The notes beneath the pieces are model-generated. The model worked only from the letters and a program-made list of their open reading frames with translations, made no database searches and was not told the origin of the DNA. This document shows, piece by piece, positions 45,055 through 53,830 of a stretch of DNA of 64,000 bases (positions within the stretch are counted from its first letter, which is position 1; every line of letters starts with the position of its first letter). A program made the translations under genes and the position numbers. The stretch comes from Thiocapsa bogorovii. GTDB taxonomy: Bacteria > Pseudomonadota > Gammaproteobacteria > Chromatiales > Chromatiaceae. The stretch lies in the NCBI RefSeq assembly GCF_021228795.1, contig NZ_CP089309.1, positions 3,100,001 through 3,164,000 on the forward strand. Direction: 5' to 3'.

Positions 45055-45774
45055 ATGAGCCAAATCGCACTGCCGTTGATTCTCATCGTCGAGGACGAGG
45101 AGCGCTTGGCCGACGTGGTCGGCGATTATCTGCGTGCGGCCGGCTTCCGGGTCCAGCATCTGGCGACCGGCACGGGTGCAGTCGCCTGGATCGAGCGGGA
45201 AGGACCGGATCTGATCTTGCTCGACCTGATGTTGCCGGGTCAGGACGGGTTGAGCATCTGTCGCGAGGTGCGCAGCCGCAGTCAGGTGCCCGTCATCATG
45301 ACGACGGCACGGGTCGAGGAGATCGATCGTCTCCTCGGGCTTGAGCTGGGTGCCGACGACTATGTCTGTAAGCCCTACAGCCCGCGGGAGTTGGTGGCCC
45401 GCGTCAAGGCCGTCCTGAGACGCACGAGCAGGGCGCTCGAGCCGCGCCGGACAGGTTTCTTGACGCTTGAGCCGGAGCGATTGCAGGTCTCGCACGACGG
45501 CAAGGTCATCACGCTGACCGCCGTGGAGCTCGCATTGCTCGCCGCGCTCCATCAGGCCGCAGGTCGAATCCTCTCGCGCGACCACCTCATGGACCGGATT
45601 TACCCGGACAACCGGGTCGTTTCCGATCGCACCATCGACAGCCATATCAAGAAGCTCCGGCGCCGACTCGCCGAGCTGGTGCCCGAGGTCGAGCTGATCC
45701 ACTCGGTTTACGGCGTCGGTTATCGGTATGAGGAGCCCGACCCGAAAGATCCCGTCTCGCGGGGACCGAGCTGA
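45055..45774 (+). CDS. baeR: Response regulator BaeR-like (OmpR family)
   Basis: A 239-residue OmpR/PhoB-type regulator: acidic pocket VEDEE, phospho-Asp57 in LLDLMLPG, the conserved Thr/Lys (MTTAR, CKPYSP), and a winged-helix output domain with SDRTIDSHIKKLRRRL. Its ATG directly follows the baeS TAG. The Spy/CpxP-like gene 160 bp downstream is the type of target BaeR activates in enterics, so local autoregulation is likely (inference). Confidence 0.92.
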   Translation: MSQIALPLILIVEDEERLADVVGDYLRAAGFRVQHLATGTGAVAWIEREGPDLILLDLMLPGQDGLSICREVRSRSQVPVIMTTARVEEIDRLLGLELGADDYVCKPYSPRELVARVKAVLRRTSRALEPRRTGFLTLEPERLQVSHDGKVITLTAVELALLAALHQAAGRILSRDHLMDRIYPDNRVVSDRTIDSHIKKLRRRLAELVPEVELIHSVYGVGYRYEEPDPKDPVSRGPS

Positions 45775-45936
45775 GCCTCGACCGGTTGGCTCGGCTCAGT
45801 CCGCTTCCACGAAATCTGCACGATTGCTGCTCAGCTCCTGCACCCTCGTCACCTAACCTACAGTGGGTCGGGGATCGACTCGACATCGCATCGGGACCCT
45901 CCCGAGACGCAACGAAGACATCAAAGGTGACGCATT

Positions 45937-46494
45937 ATGAATACAGGCAACAGCTTTGGCATCGCAGCCTTGGCAATAGCCGTCACGGCACTTTTCGCCA
46001 CCACCTCGGCCTTCGCCGAACCAGGCGGCCACGGCCAGGAGCCAAGCGCGTTCGCGAGCCAACGCATGGAACGGATGACCCGAACCCTGGATCTGACACC
46101 CGAGCAGCAGACCGAGATCCGAACCATCCTGGAGGAGCAACGCGCACGGGAGCTGCAAGAGCGCCAGGACCTGCAAGCACGTATCGACGCCGTTCTCACG
46201 TCCGAACAACGCGAGCGCATCGAGGAGCAGCGCGAGACCCGGATTAAAAAACGTCTCGATGGGCTCGCCGAGCGACTCGACCTGAGCGAGGATCAGGTCG
46301 CCCAAGTACGCTCCATCATGGCGACCGATAACGACGACTCGGGCATGACCCGAGACGAGATCAGAGAGCAGATCAAGACCGTCCTGACGGAGGATCAGCT
46401 CAAGCGGTTCGAGGCCCGCGGACCGGGTTCCAAGCGCGGAGCCTCGGGTGAACCCTGTGAGTCGGGCAAGACGGGCAGCGGGCCGGAGTCCTGA
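45937..46494 (+). CDS. Periplasmic Spy/CpxP-like LTxxQ protein
   Basis: A 185-residue exported protein. Signal peptide of about 27 residues (cut near SAFA-EP), then four LTxxQ-type motifs: LTPEQQ, LTSEQR, LSEDQV and LTEDQL, in a highly charged helical domain. This is the Spy/CpxP chaperone family, expressed under envelope stress. It stands right after baeSR and is therefore probably a member of that regulon. The C-terminus is a Gly/Ser-rich tail with one cysteine. Confidence 0.82.
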   Translation: MNTGNSFGIAALAIAVTALFATTSAFAEPGGHGQEPSAFASQRMERMTRTLDLTPEQQTEIRTILEEQRARELQERQDLQARIDAVLTSEQRERIEEQRETRIKKRLDGLAERLDLSEDQVAQVRSIMATDNDDSGMTRDEIREQIKTVLTEDQLKRFEARGPGSKRGASGEPCESGKTGSGPES

Positions 46495-46708
46495 TGCCGT
46501 GAGCCCCGGCCGATGGCGGCTTGATTGCGCTGCGGCCGGAACGCCCGGCGAGCGGGACGAGCGCATGGAAATCGCCGTACCGTACCCGTGTCGAGTCCGT
46601 TACCCCATATCCGCAGCGGTTGCTTCTTCGATAGACTGCGGGCGATTCTTCGCTTGATCATGTGCTTGGGCGTTTCGGTCCATCATCGACACGATTAAGG
46701 AGGACGCA

Positions 46709-47749
46709 ATGGAGCTCAGACCACTCGGCCGCACGGACATCCGAGTCAGTGCACTTTGCCTCGGCACCATGACCTTCGGCGAGCAGAACACCGAGGCCGA
46801 TGCACATGCCCAGCTCGACCGCGCGCTCGCCGCGGGCATCAACTTCATCGACACGGCCGAGATGTATCCGGTGCCGCCGCGCGCGGAGACCATCGGCCGT
46901 ACCGAAGCCTACATCGGGACCTGGTTCGCGTCGCGCGGCTGCCGTGACCGGGTGGTTCTGGCGTCCAAGGTGGCGGGGCCGGGCGCTTGGCTGCCGCATC
47001 TTCGCGGCGGCAAGTCGCGGCTGGACCGCGCCAACATCGTGACGGCATTGGACGGCAGCTTGAAGCGATTGCAGACCGACTGGATCGACCTCTATCAGCT
47101 CCATTGGCCGGACCGTGAGACCAATTACTTCGGCAAGCTCGGCTATTCGCCGGTGGATGACGCGTACAGCGTTCCCTTGCTGGAGACACTCGAGGTCCTC
47201 GCCGATCAGGTCCGGGCCGGCAAGATCCGCCACATCGGCGTCTCCAACGAAACCCCCTGGGGCCTAATGCGCTTTCTCGCGCTCGCGCAGGAGCATGGCC
47301 TGCCGCGCATGGTCAGCATCCAGAACCCCTACAGCCTGCTGAACCGGACCTTCGAGGTCGGCCTCGCCGAGGTCGCCGTTCGGGAGGACTGCGGTCTCCT
47401 GGCTTACTCGCCGCTCGGCTTCGGCGTGCTCTCGGGGAAGTATCTGAACGGCGCACGCCCGTCCCGTGCCCGCGTCACCCTCTTCGAGCGCTTCAGCCGC
47501 TATTCCAATCCGCAGGCCGAGCTCGCCACGTCCGAGTATGTCGCACTCGCCCGCCGCCACGGACTCGACCCGGCGCAGATGGCACTCGCCTGGGTGACGA
47601 GTCGCCCCTTCGTCACCTCAAACATCATCGGTGCGACGGCGCTGGAGCAGTTGGAGGCCAACCTCGCCAGCGCAGATCTCAGGCTCTCGGACGATGTGAT
47701 CGCGGAGATCGAGGCAATCCATACGCTGCAGCCGAATCCGGCGCCTTAA
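46709..47749 (+). CDS. tas: Aldo/keto reductase, Tas type
   Basis: NADP(H)-dependent aldo/keto reductase of 346 residues. The (beta/alpha)8 catalytic residues are visible: Asp48 and Tyr53 in FIDTAEMYP, Lys in LASKVAG, His in LYQLHWPDR. The region NYFGKLGYSPVDD is typical of E. coli Tas. An AAGGAGG-like ribosome site (TTAAGGAGGAC) precedes the ATG. Physiological substrate unknown. It ends in TTAAACC, a possible trace of a palindromic element's left end without a right partner. Confidence 0.9.
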   Translation: MELRPLGRTDIRVSALCLGTMTFGEQNTEADAHAQLDRALAAGINFIDTAEMYPVPPRAETIGRTEAYIGTWFASRGCRDRVVLASKVAGPGAWLPHLRGGKSRLDRANIVTALDGSLKRLQTDWIDLYQLHWPDRETNYFGKLGYSPVDDAYSVPLLETLEVLADQVRAGKIRHIGVSNETPWGLMRFLALAQEHGLPRMVSIQNPYSLLNRTFEVGLAEVAVREDCGLLAYSPLGFGVLSGKYLNGARPSRARVTLFERFSRYSNPQAELATSEYVALARRHGLDPAQMALAWVTSRPFVTSNIIGATALEQLEANLASADLRLSDDVIAEIEAIHTLQPNPAP

Positions 47750-47843
47750 ACCGGGCTGGTAGGTGCGATTTCCTTCGCGCGCCGCACCCCGCCGATGCGA
47801 ATCAATGCGCACCGACGCCGGACCTCGCGCCCATGAAGGTCTC

Positions 47844-48656
47844 ATGAAGGTCTACGGCATCGACTTCACCAGTCGACCGAGTCGCCGCAAGCCCATCACC
47901 TGCCTGGAGTGCGGTTTCGACGGCCTGCGACTCAAGGCGGGCGAGCTGACCGAATGGCGAGACTTCGAGGGTTTCGAGACCGCTTTGCTCCGACCCGGGC
48001 CCTGGATCGCCGGGATCGATTGCCCCTTCGGTCAATCACGCACCTTTATCGAAAACATCGGCTGGCCAGACACCTGGGACGGCTATGTGAATCATGCGGC
48101 AGGGCTCGGCCGGGACGGCTTCCGCGCTGCGCTGGATGGGTATCGCGCGGTCCGTCCGCCGGGCGACAGAGAGCATCGCCGTGCGACGGACCGTGCGACC
48201 GGGGCGATCAGCCCGCAGAAGCTCTACGGCACGCCGGTCGGACTCATGTTCTTCGAGGGCGCGCCGCGGCTACGCAAGGCCGGCGTGAGGATTCCAGGGC
48301 TCCAAGACGGCGACCCCGAGCGGCTGGTCGTCGAAGCCTATCCCGGCGTCCTCGCCCGTCGGCTCATCGGCAAGGCGAGCTACAAACAGGACACGCGGTC
48401 CAAACAGACAGCGCAGCGGGACGACACCAGGAGAAGGCTCCTCGCGCTGATTCTCGACGGCAAGACTCAACCCATCTATGGCCTGAAGGTCGAGGCGGAT
48501 CCGAACCTTGCCGAGGATCCGAGCGGTGACCGACTCGACGCCCTGCTGTGCGCCATCCAGGCGGCTTGGGCCTGGACGCAACGAGAGAAGGGGTTCGGGA
48601 TGCCCGACGCGATCGACCCTCTGGAAGGTGCGATCGCGGACCCTGCCGGACGCTGA
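47844..48656 (+). CDS. DUF429 family protein (predicted nuclease-like fold)
   Basis: A 270-residue DUF429 protein: begins MKVYGIDFTSRPSRRKPITC, has AGIDCPFGQ with a further acidic residue in SGDRLDALLCAIQAAWAW near the C-terminus, suggesting an RNase H-like core. Function not established. The second of two near-identical ATGAAGGTCT starts is used, because the first reaches a stop; GAAGGT lies just upstream. Neighbours give no clear context. Confidence 0.82.
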   Translation: MKVYGIDFTSRPSRRKPITCLECGFDGLRLKAGELTEWRDFEGFETALLRPGPWIAGIDCPFGQSRTFIENIGWPDTWDGYVNHAAGLGRDGFRAALDGYRAVRPPGDREHRRATDRATGAISPQKLYGTPVGLMFFEGAPRLRKAGVRIPGLQDGDPERLVVEAYPGVLARRLIGKASYKQDTRSKQTAQRDDTRRRLLALILDGKTQPIYGLKVEADPNLAEDPSGDRLDALLCAIQAAWAWTQREKGFGMPDAIDPLEGAIADPAGR

Positions 48657-48743
48657 AGCGACGATGCGCCAGCGATCGAAACGGACCTGATTGCGCGTCG
48701 GCCGGGATTCCGATGCCCGGAGATCACCTCATCGAGCAGCCGA

Positions 48744-49670
48744 TCAGTCGGAGAGCCGGGGCGATGCGTGCGCCATCACCACACCCGGATGTCCGCATTT
48801 GAGTCCGGCCAGCTTGACCGCCTGCATGACCGTCTCGCCGGCGGGCAGTCCGTGCAGCAGACCGTGGATCACCCCGGCGTTGAAGACATCGCCGGCGCCC
48901 AGCGTATCGACGACTCGCGTCGGGACATAGGCCGGCACCCGCTGGACCCGGCCCCCGCGCGCCAGAAAGGCCGCGCCTTGCGCACCGAGGGCAACAACGC
49001 AAAGCCGTGCATCGCTGTGTACGAGGAGATCCGCCAGGAAATCATCCGGATCCTCGAATCCGCAGGCGCCCGCAAAGCCGCGACTCGCCAGCAACACCTG
49101 CGGGCCATGGAGCAGCGCCTCGATCCCGGGACGGTGTTTCTCGAGCTCGACCGAGATCGGTACATCCGGGGCCTCGTCGCGGACACGGCAAATCATCCGT
49201 GCTGTCTCCCGGGGGTTTCGCCCTTCGAAATGGACCCAAGCGAGTCCATCGAGTGAGACCCGGCCGAAATCCTCCGCACTCAGCTCCGGTAGGTCCCGAA
49301 AATGCACAATCGTCCGGCTGCCGCCGGCGCGGCTGAGCAGGATCGAAGAGGTCGGGGTGGTCCCGCCGGGTACGCGCACGGCATCGCGTACCTCGATGCC
49401 GCGACCGGCAAGGTCGTCGAGGATGAGGTCGGCCGCCGCGTCGTCGCCCAAGGTGCCGACCCAACGGCAGCGGTGTCCAAGTTGCGACAGGACGGCGAGG
49501 CTGTTGGTGACGTTGCCGCCGCGTACCCTGCGCATGGCCAGAGCACGGATCTCGTCGTCTTCGGCCGGATAGACCTCGAGCTCGTTGACGAGGTCGAGCA
49601 CGGCGATCCCGACACCCAGCACGGATCCGGTGGCACGCGTCCGGACGGACTCTGCTGGATCAGAGATCAC
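48744..49670 (-). CDS. PfkB-family sugar kinase (ketohexokinase-like)
   Basis: A 308-residue ribokinase-family protein. N-terminal VLGVGIAVLDLVNELEVYPAEDDEIRA and GGNVTNSLAVLSQLG bind the sugar; the C-terminal catalytic motif DTLGAGDVFNAGVIHG is intact. The layout resembles ketohexokinase and related fructose/tagatose kinases; the true substrate is uncertain. GTG 49670 is assumed, overlapping the stop of the upstream FGE-like gene by 11 bp, so the two are probably co-translated. Confidence 0.82.
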   Translation of the reverse strand: MISDPAESVRTRATGSVLGVGIAVLDLVNELEVYPAEDDEIRALAMRRVRGGNVTNSLAVLSQLGHRCRWVGTLGDDAAADLILDDLAGRGIEVRDAVRVPGGTTPTSSILLSRAGGSRTIVHFRDLPELSAEDFGRVSLDGLAWVHFEGRNPRETARMICRVRDEAPDVPISVELEKHRPGIEALLHGPQVLLASRGFAGACGFEDPDDFLADLLVHSDARLCVVALGAQGAAFLARGGRVQRVPAYVPTRVVDTLGAGDVFNAGVIHGLLHGLPAGETVMQAVKLAGLKCGHPGVVMAHASPRLSD

Positions 49671-51075
49671 GTGCAACGCGAAACCCCAGCATATCCAGAC
49701 GCGTGCCCGGAACAAAGCGTGCGCGAACATAGGTCCGCATCGAGGCCGACGGCTTGTTGAACGCACCGCCCCGGGCAACACGATAGGTGCAAGGACCGTC
49801 CGTGCGGGCGCGCCCGTCGCGTGGTGCGTCGTCGTAGCCCGGCTGATAACAGTCCGCGACCCACTCCATGACATTCCCGGCCGTGTCGTGTAGACCGAAG
49901 GGGCTCGATTCAAAGCTCCCCACGGGCGCCGTCGATCGGTTGTCCCAGGCGCTGCCGCAATCGAAACAGACCGCGCGATTCTCCTCCAGCCCGAATCCCC
50001 ACCAGTAGGATCCGCGTCCGCCGGCGCGCGCCGCATACTCCCATTCAGCCTCGCTGGGCAGCCGGTAGCTGCGTCCGGTCTCGCGAGACAGCCAGGAGGT
50101 GTAGCCTCGGGCATCGTCCCAGCTCACCCCGACCACCGGGCGGTTGCCTCGGCCCCAGCCGAAGTCCTTGGGAAGTCCCCGGCCGGTGGCCCGGGCGAAA
50201 CGATCGTATTCCCCGAAGGTAACCTCGTAGACACCCATCAGGAAGGGCGCGATCTCGACCTCGCGCGCCGGCCCGAAATCGCTTGCGACCGTGAGATTCC
50301 GGCCCATCCGGAAACGCCCTCCGGGGAGCCTCGCGAGCGTCGGGCCATACCCGCCGTCGCGCAGCCGATCACGCTGGGTCGGGATCGAAACGATTGATGG
50401 CGCCGCGGGATCGGGCGTCGACGCGTAGCCTGGCAGCAGCGCACCTTCGGCGGTCGCGGTCTCCGGTCCCGAGTATTCCGGAAGGACGGTTTGCGGCGCC
50501 GCCGGGGCCGGCGCGCGATCGGCACGCAGCCACACGACGATGACGAGCAACGCGAGCACCGGGAGAAGAAGCAGCGGCCAGAGACCAAGGCGGATTGCGC
50601 GGCGTCGGGTCCGAGGTGCCTCGGCCGCGGGCCTGCCCGGCGATGTCGGATCAAGCACCGGCGGCTCGCTTCCCTGCGCCTGCAGATCGAGCAGGGCTTG
50701 TCTCAAGCGGCCGACCTCGTCTTGGGCGGCCTTCAAGGAGAGGTCGCGACGCTCGACCTCTTTGCGCAGGCCGTCGAAGACCAGATGCTGATCCTCCAAC
50801 ACGTCTTCGAGGCGTCGGCATTCCTCGGTGATCGCGTCGAGGGCCTGTTCTTTCCCGCCGAGAGTCCGCTGAAGGCCCTCGAGCTCCTGACGAAGGGCGA
50901 GTTGCTCCGCGGCCGAGGCTGCTCCGACCTCGGTCGCGGAACGCTCAGCCAACTGGCGATTGATGCGCACGACCTCCTGCTGGGCCTCGCGACGCACTTC
51001 GCCGAGGGCCTGGCGCAGTGACTCGGTCTCGGTGCGATCGCGTTGCGGAGGCTGTAGGTTCGTTTTGTCGACCAT
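49660..51075 (-). CDS. Membrane-anchored SUMF1/FGE-like protein with coiled coil
   Basis: A 471-residue protein. Residues about 15-135 are a coiled coil, about 160-185 a single membrane helix (LWPLLLLPVLALLVIVVWL), and the C-terminal half a formylglycine-generating-enzyme-like domain: GGRFRMG, FLMGVYEVTFGEYDRFA, VGVSWDDARGYTSWLS, RLPSEAEWEYAARAG and FGLHDTAGNVMEWVADCY, ending LDMLGFRVARDL. Such domains often serve as C-type-lectin-like binding modules rather than true sulfatase activators. Co-transcribed with the PfkB kinase. Confidence 0.83.
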   Translation of the reverse strand: MVDKTNLQPPQRDRTETESLRQALGEVRREAQQEVVRINRQLAERSATEVGAASAAEQLALRQELEGLQRTLGGKEQALDAITEECRRLEDVLEDQHLVFDGLRKEVERRDLSLKAAQDEVGRLRQALLDLQAQGSEPPVLDPTSPGRPAAEAPRTRRRAIRLGLWPLLLLPVLALLVIVVWLRADRAPAPAAPQTVLPEYSGPETATAEGALLPGYASTPDPAAPSIVSIPTQRDRLRDGGYGPTLARLPGGRFRMGRNLTVASDFGPAREVEIAPFLMGVYEVTFGEYDRFARATGRGLPKDFGWGRGNRPVVGVSWDDARGYTSWLSRETGRSYRLPSEAEWEYAARAGGRGSYWWGFGLEENRAVCFDCGSAWDNRSTAPVGSFESSPFGLHDTAGNVMEWVADCYQPGYDDAPRDGRARTDGPCTYRVARGGAFNKPSASMRTYVRARFVPGTRLDMLGFRVARDL

Positions 51076-51330
51076 TCAGGAGGGTATCGAGTTGGTTGAG
51101 CGTCGGACGACATCGTCGGATCATGCTGCCAGCGAGTACCGGTCCGACGCGTAAGATTCGCATGATCGGCCGTTGGTTGCACCCCAAGGCTGAACCGAAA
51201 CAGCCGCCTCGGGCAACACCGAGTGCGACACATCGCGCACGAGCGGCCGCGACCGTCTCGCCCCGGAACACGCCATCGGCATCGAAGAGGTCGGCAATGC
51301 ATTCGATATCCCATCCGGACAGAGGCTCAC

Positions 51331-52878
51331 ATGACCATCCTCGGTAGCGTGGCGGCCGGCCATCCCTTGACTGCCGAGGCGGCCGCCGAGACCCTGCGTG
51401 CCGGCGGCAATGCGTTCGATGCGGCGCTCGCGGCTCTCTGCGTGGCCTGCATCGCCGAGCCGGTACTGGCCTCGCTCGGCGGTGGCGGGTTTCTGCTCGC
51501 CCGACCCGCCGACTCGGCGCCCGAGCTCTTCGACTTCTTCGCGCAGACCCCGCGACGACACCGCCCGGAGCAGGAGCTGGATTTCTATCCGATCCTCGCC
51601 GACTTCGGCGACGCCACACAGGAATTCCACATCGGGCAAGGATCGATCGCGACACCGGGGGCGATCGCCGGTCTTGTCGCGATCCATCGCGAGCACTGTC
51701 GGCTCCCTCTCGACGTCATCGTCGCGCCGGCCCGCCGCCTCGCCCGGGACGGCGTGATCGTGAATCGCGTCCAGCGGGATATCGCCGAGATCGTCGCACC
51801 GATCCTGCACGCGAGCCCGGCGGCACTCGCGCTCTATGCCGACCCGGAGCAACCCGATCGGCTTGCTCCGGTCGGTGCGCGGCTGCGCAATCCTCAGTTC
51901 GCCGAGGCGCTCGAGAGGATCGCCCGCGAAGGCGCGGACCCGTTCTATCGGGGCGACTTAGGAGCGCGCTTAGTGCGCGATTGCGCCGAGCACGGAGGAC
52001 ATCTGAGCGCCGCGGATCTCGCCGACTACCGGGTGGAGCGACGCGCACCGCTCGTCCACCCCTATCGCGGGGCGCGCCTCTACACCAATCCGCCACCCTC
52101 GCAGGGCGGCTTCCTGCTCGGCGTCACCCTGGGCCTGCTCGGCGCCGTCGAGCCGGCCCGCCTCGGACGCGGCAGCCCCGAGCATCTTCACGCGCTCGCC
52201 CTTGCCCAAGAGCTGACCCAGCGCCTGCGTCGCGCGCAGCCGGCTGCACATGCCGAGCCACTGTCCGCGCTCGAGCCGGGCATCCTGGATGGCTATCGCA
52301 GGCTCATGGAAGATACGGCGACCTTTAGCCGCGGGACCACGCAGATCAGCGTTGCCGACCGCGAAGGCAACCTCGCCAGCGTGACCCTCTCCAACGGCGA
52401 GGGTGCCGGCTATGTGCTGCCCGGCACCGGCATCATGCTGAACAATATGCTGGGCGAAGAGGACATCAACCCGCACGGCTTCCATCGCTGGCCGACCAAT
52501 CGGCGGATCAGCTCGATGATGGCGCCGAGCCTGCTGGCACGGGCGGATGGGGGTTGGGTTGTGACCGGCTCGTCCGGATCCAACCGGATCCGCAGCGCCA
52601 TCCTGCAGGTGGTCTCCAATCTGATCGACTTCGGGCTCGATCTGGAGGCTGCCGTGTCCTCTCCCAGGATGCATTACGAAGACGGGGTGCTGAATCTCGA
52701 GCCGCCGATCACGGCCGAAACGATCGCCGTGCTCGGTACGCACTGGCCGGGGCTCAAGGTCTGGAATCGGGGAAGTGTCTTCTTCGGCGGCGCCCATAGC
52801 GTGGCCGTCGCCCCGGACGGCAGCACGCACGGCGCGGGCGATCCGCGGCGCGGCGGGGTTGCGCTGCAGGTCCGTTAA
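51331..52878 (+). CDS. Gamma-glutamyltransferase family protein
   Basis: Ntn-hydrolase of 515 residues. The autoprocessing nucleophile Thr336 is in SRGTTQISVADREGNLAS; the C-terminal GTGIMLNNMLGEED and SSMMAPSLL blocks match the family. There is no signal peptide, and the protein is shorter than periplasmic GGT, so a cytoplasmic GGT-like or cephalosporin-acylase-like enzyme is possible. AGAGG precedes the ATG. The TAA lies two bases before a palindromic element. Divergent from the FGE-like gene. Confidence 0.88.
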   Translation: MTILGSVAAGHPLTAEAAAETLRAGGNAFDAALAALCVACIAEPVLASLGGGGFLLARPADSAPELFDFFAQTPRRHRPEQELDFYPILADFGDATQEFHIGQGSIATPGAIAGLVAIHREHCRLPLDVIVAPARRLARDGVIVNRVQRDIAEIVAPILHASPAALALYADPEQPDRLAPVGARLRNPQFAEALERIAREGADPFYRGDLGARLVRDCAEHGGHLSAADLADYRVERRAPLVHPYRGARLYTNPPPSQGGFLLGVTLGLLGAVEPARLGRGSPEHLHALALAQELTQRLRRAQPAAHAEPLSALEPGILDGYRRLMEDTATFSRGTTQISVADREGNLASVTLSNGEGAGYVLPGTGIMLNNMLGEEDINPHGFHRWPTNRRISSMMAPSLLARADGGWVVTGSSGSNRIRSAILQVVSNLIDFGLDLEAAVSSPRMHYEDGVLNLEPPITAETIAVLGTHWPGLKVWNRGSVFFGGAHSVAVAPDGSTHGAGDPRRGGVALQVR

Positions 52879-52879
52879 A

Positions 52880-53075
52880 CCTAAACCGCGCACGGCGCCG
52901 TATGTGGTGTTTTTGGATAGGAACAGCCTTGGCAAACTCGACGATCGTTGGAGGTGGCGCGGTTTAAAGTTCTAAAAAATATCGACTTTTAAACTGCGTC
53001 TCCACCAGAGATGGTGAAATCCCCAAGGCCGAATACAACGTGAAGATGACGAATGTCGCTCTGGACGCGGTTTAG
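52880..53075. repeat. Palindromic element pair (type B + type A reversed)
   Basis: Unit 52880-52968 runs CCTAAACCGCGCACGG to GGTGGCGCGGTTTAAAG; unit 52989-53075 runs TTTTAAACTGCGTCTCC to CTGGACGCGGTTTAG. Spacer about 20 bp. The right end supplies the TAA of the retropepsin-like gene; the left is adjacent to the ggt stop. It fills the convergent gap. Confidence 0.85.
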
Positions 53076-53614
53076 TTGCTCGAATAGGGGCGCAGGATCA
53101 TCTCCCCGCCGCGCAGCAGAAGCTCCATGCGCCTGAGGTAGGCCATGCCCAGCAACACCTGATCGCCCTGCATGTTGGGGAGGATGGTCGCGCTGAGGTC
53201 GTAGGCGATCAGCCCGCCGACATCGACGGTATCCAACCGCGCGACCCAGGTGCGCACATCGCCGTTTCCGGTCTTGCTGACCCCGCCGGGTTGGAGCGTC
53301 AAGCCGAGCGTCTGCGCGACCATGTAGGGCATCGCGACATCAACGGCCCCGGTATCGACCAAAAACTCGATGGGGGTCCCGTTGATCCGACCGGTGGTCA
53401 CGTATTGACTCACCTGATTCTCTTTGAGGACCACCTCGGGCACGTCGCCGGCACCGAGATAGGCGACCGGGTTCGGATTCGGATTCTCCCGCCGCGCAGC
53501 CAGATCGCGCGCCAGCAGGATCACCAGCAGACTCGCGAGCAGAAACACGGGGATCGGCAATTTGCGTCTGAGCCAAGCGACTGTGTTGTCTCGGATCCGG
53601 TGCAGTCTGATCAT
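53072..53614 (-). CDS. Membrane-anchored retropepsin-like aspartic protease (copy 1)
   Basis: A 180-residue clan AA protease of the TIGR02281 type. An N-terminal helix at about residues 18-36 anchors a periplasmic domain with the single aspartic motif FLVDTGAVDVAMP (Asp87), followed by the second hydrophobic motif ATILPNMQGDQVLLGMAYL. It should work as a homodimer, like retroviral proteases. Strongly similar to the next gene upstream, indicating tandem duplication. The TAA is donated by a palindromic element. The ATG used is the most downstream that keeps the membrane helix. Confidence 0.85.
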   Translation of the reverse strand: MIRLHRIRDNTVAWLRRKLPIPVFLLASLLVILLARDLAARRENPNPNPVAYLGAGDVPEVVLKENQVSQYVTTGRINGTPIEFLVDTGAVDVAMPYMVAQTLGLTLQPGGVSKTGNGDVRTWVARLDTVDVGGLIAYDLSATILPNMQGDQVLLGMAYLRRMELLLRGGEMILRPYSSN

Positions 53615-53830
53615 CGTTCGTCGGGGTGCGTCGATACCATTGAAGCGCCGTCGGCGTTGACTCCGAGCCCGATTGCAGGGCGGGATCGCCGCAGGCCGCG
53701 CGCCCGGCATGACGCTCGAGCCGTCGCGCCGATGCACGGGTTGGGCTGAGCTTAAACCGAAACCACAAGGATGACGAGGTTGTGTCGTCGAGAGTCGGGC
53801 CGGCACGAGAGGCCGGCGCCGCGACGCGGA

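Noticed and set aside
47742-47765. A further palindromic element after tas
   Set aside because: Only a TTAAACCGGGC left end is present; no matching right arm was found, so it may be chance or a relic.
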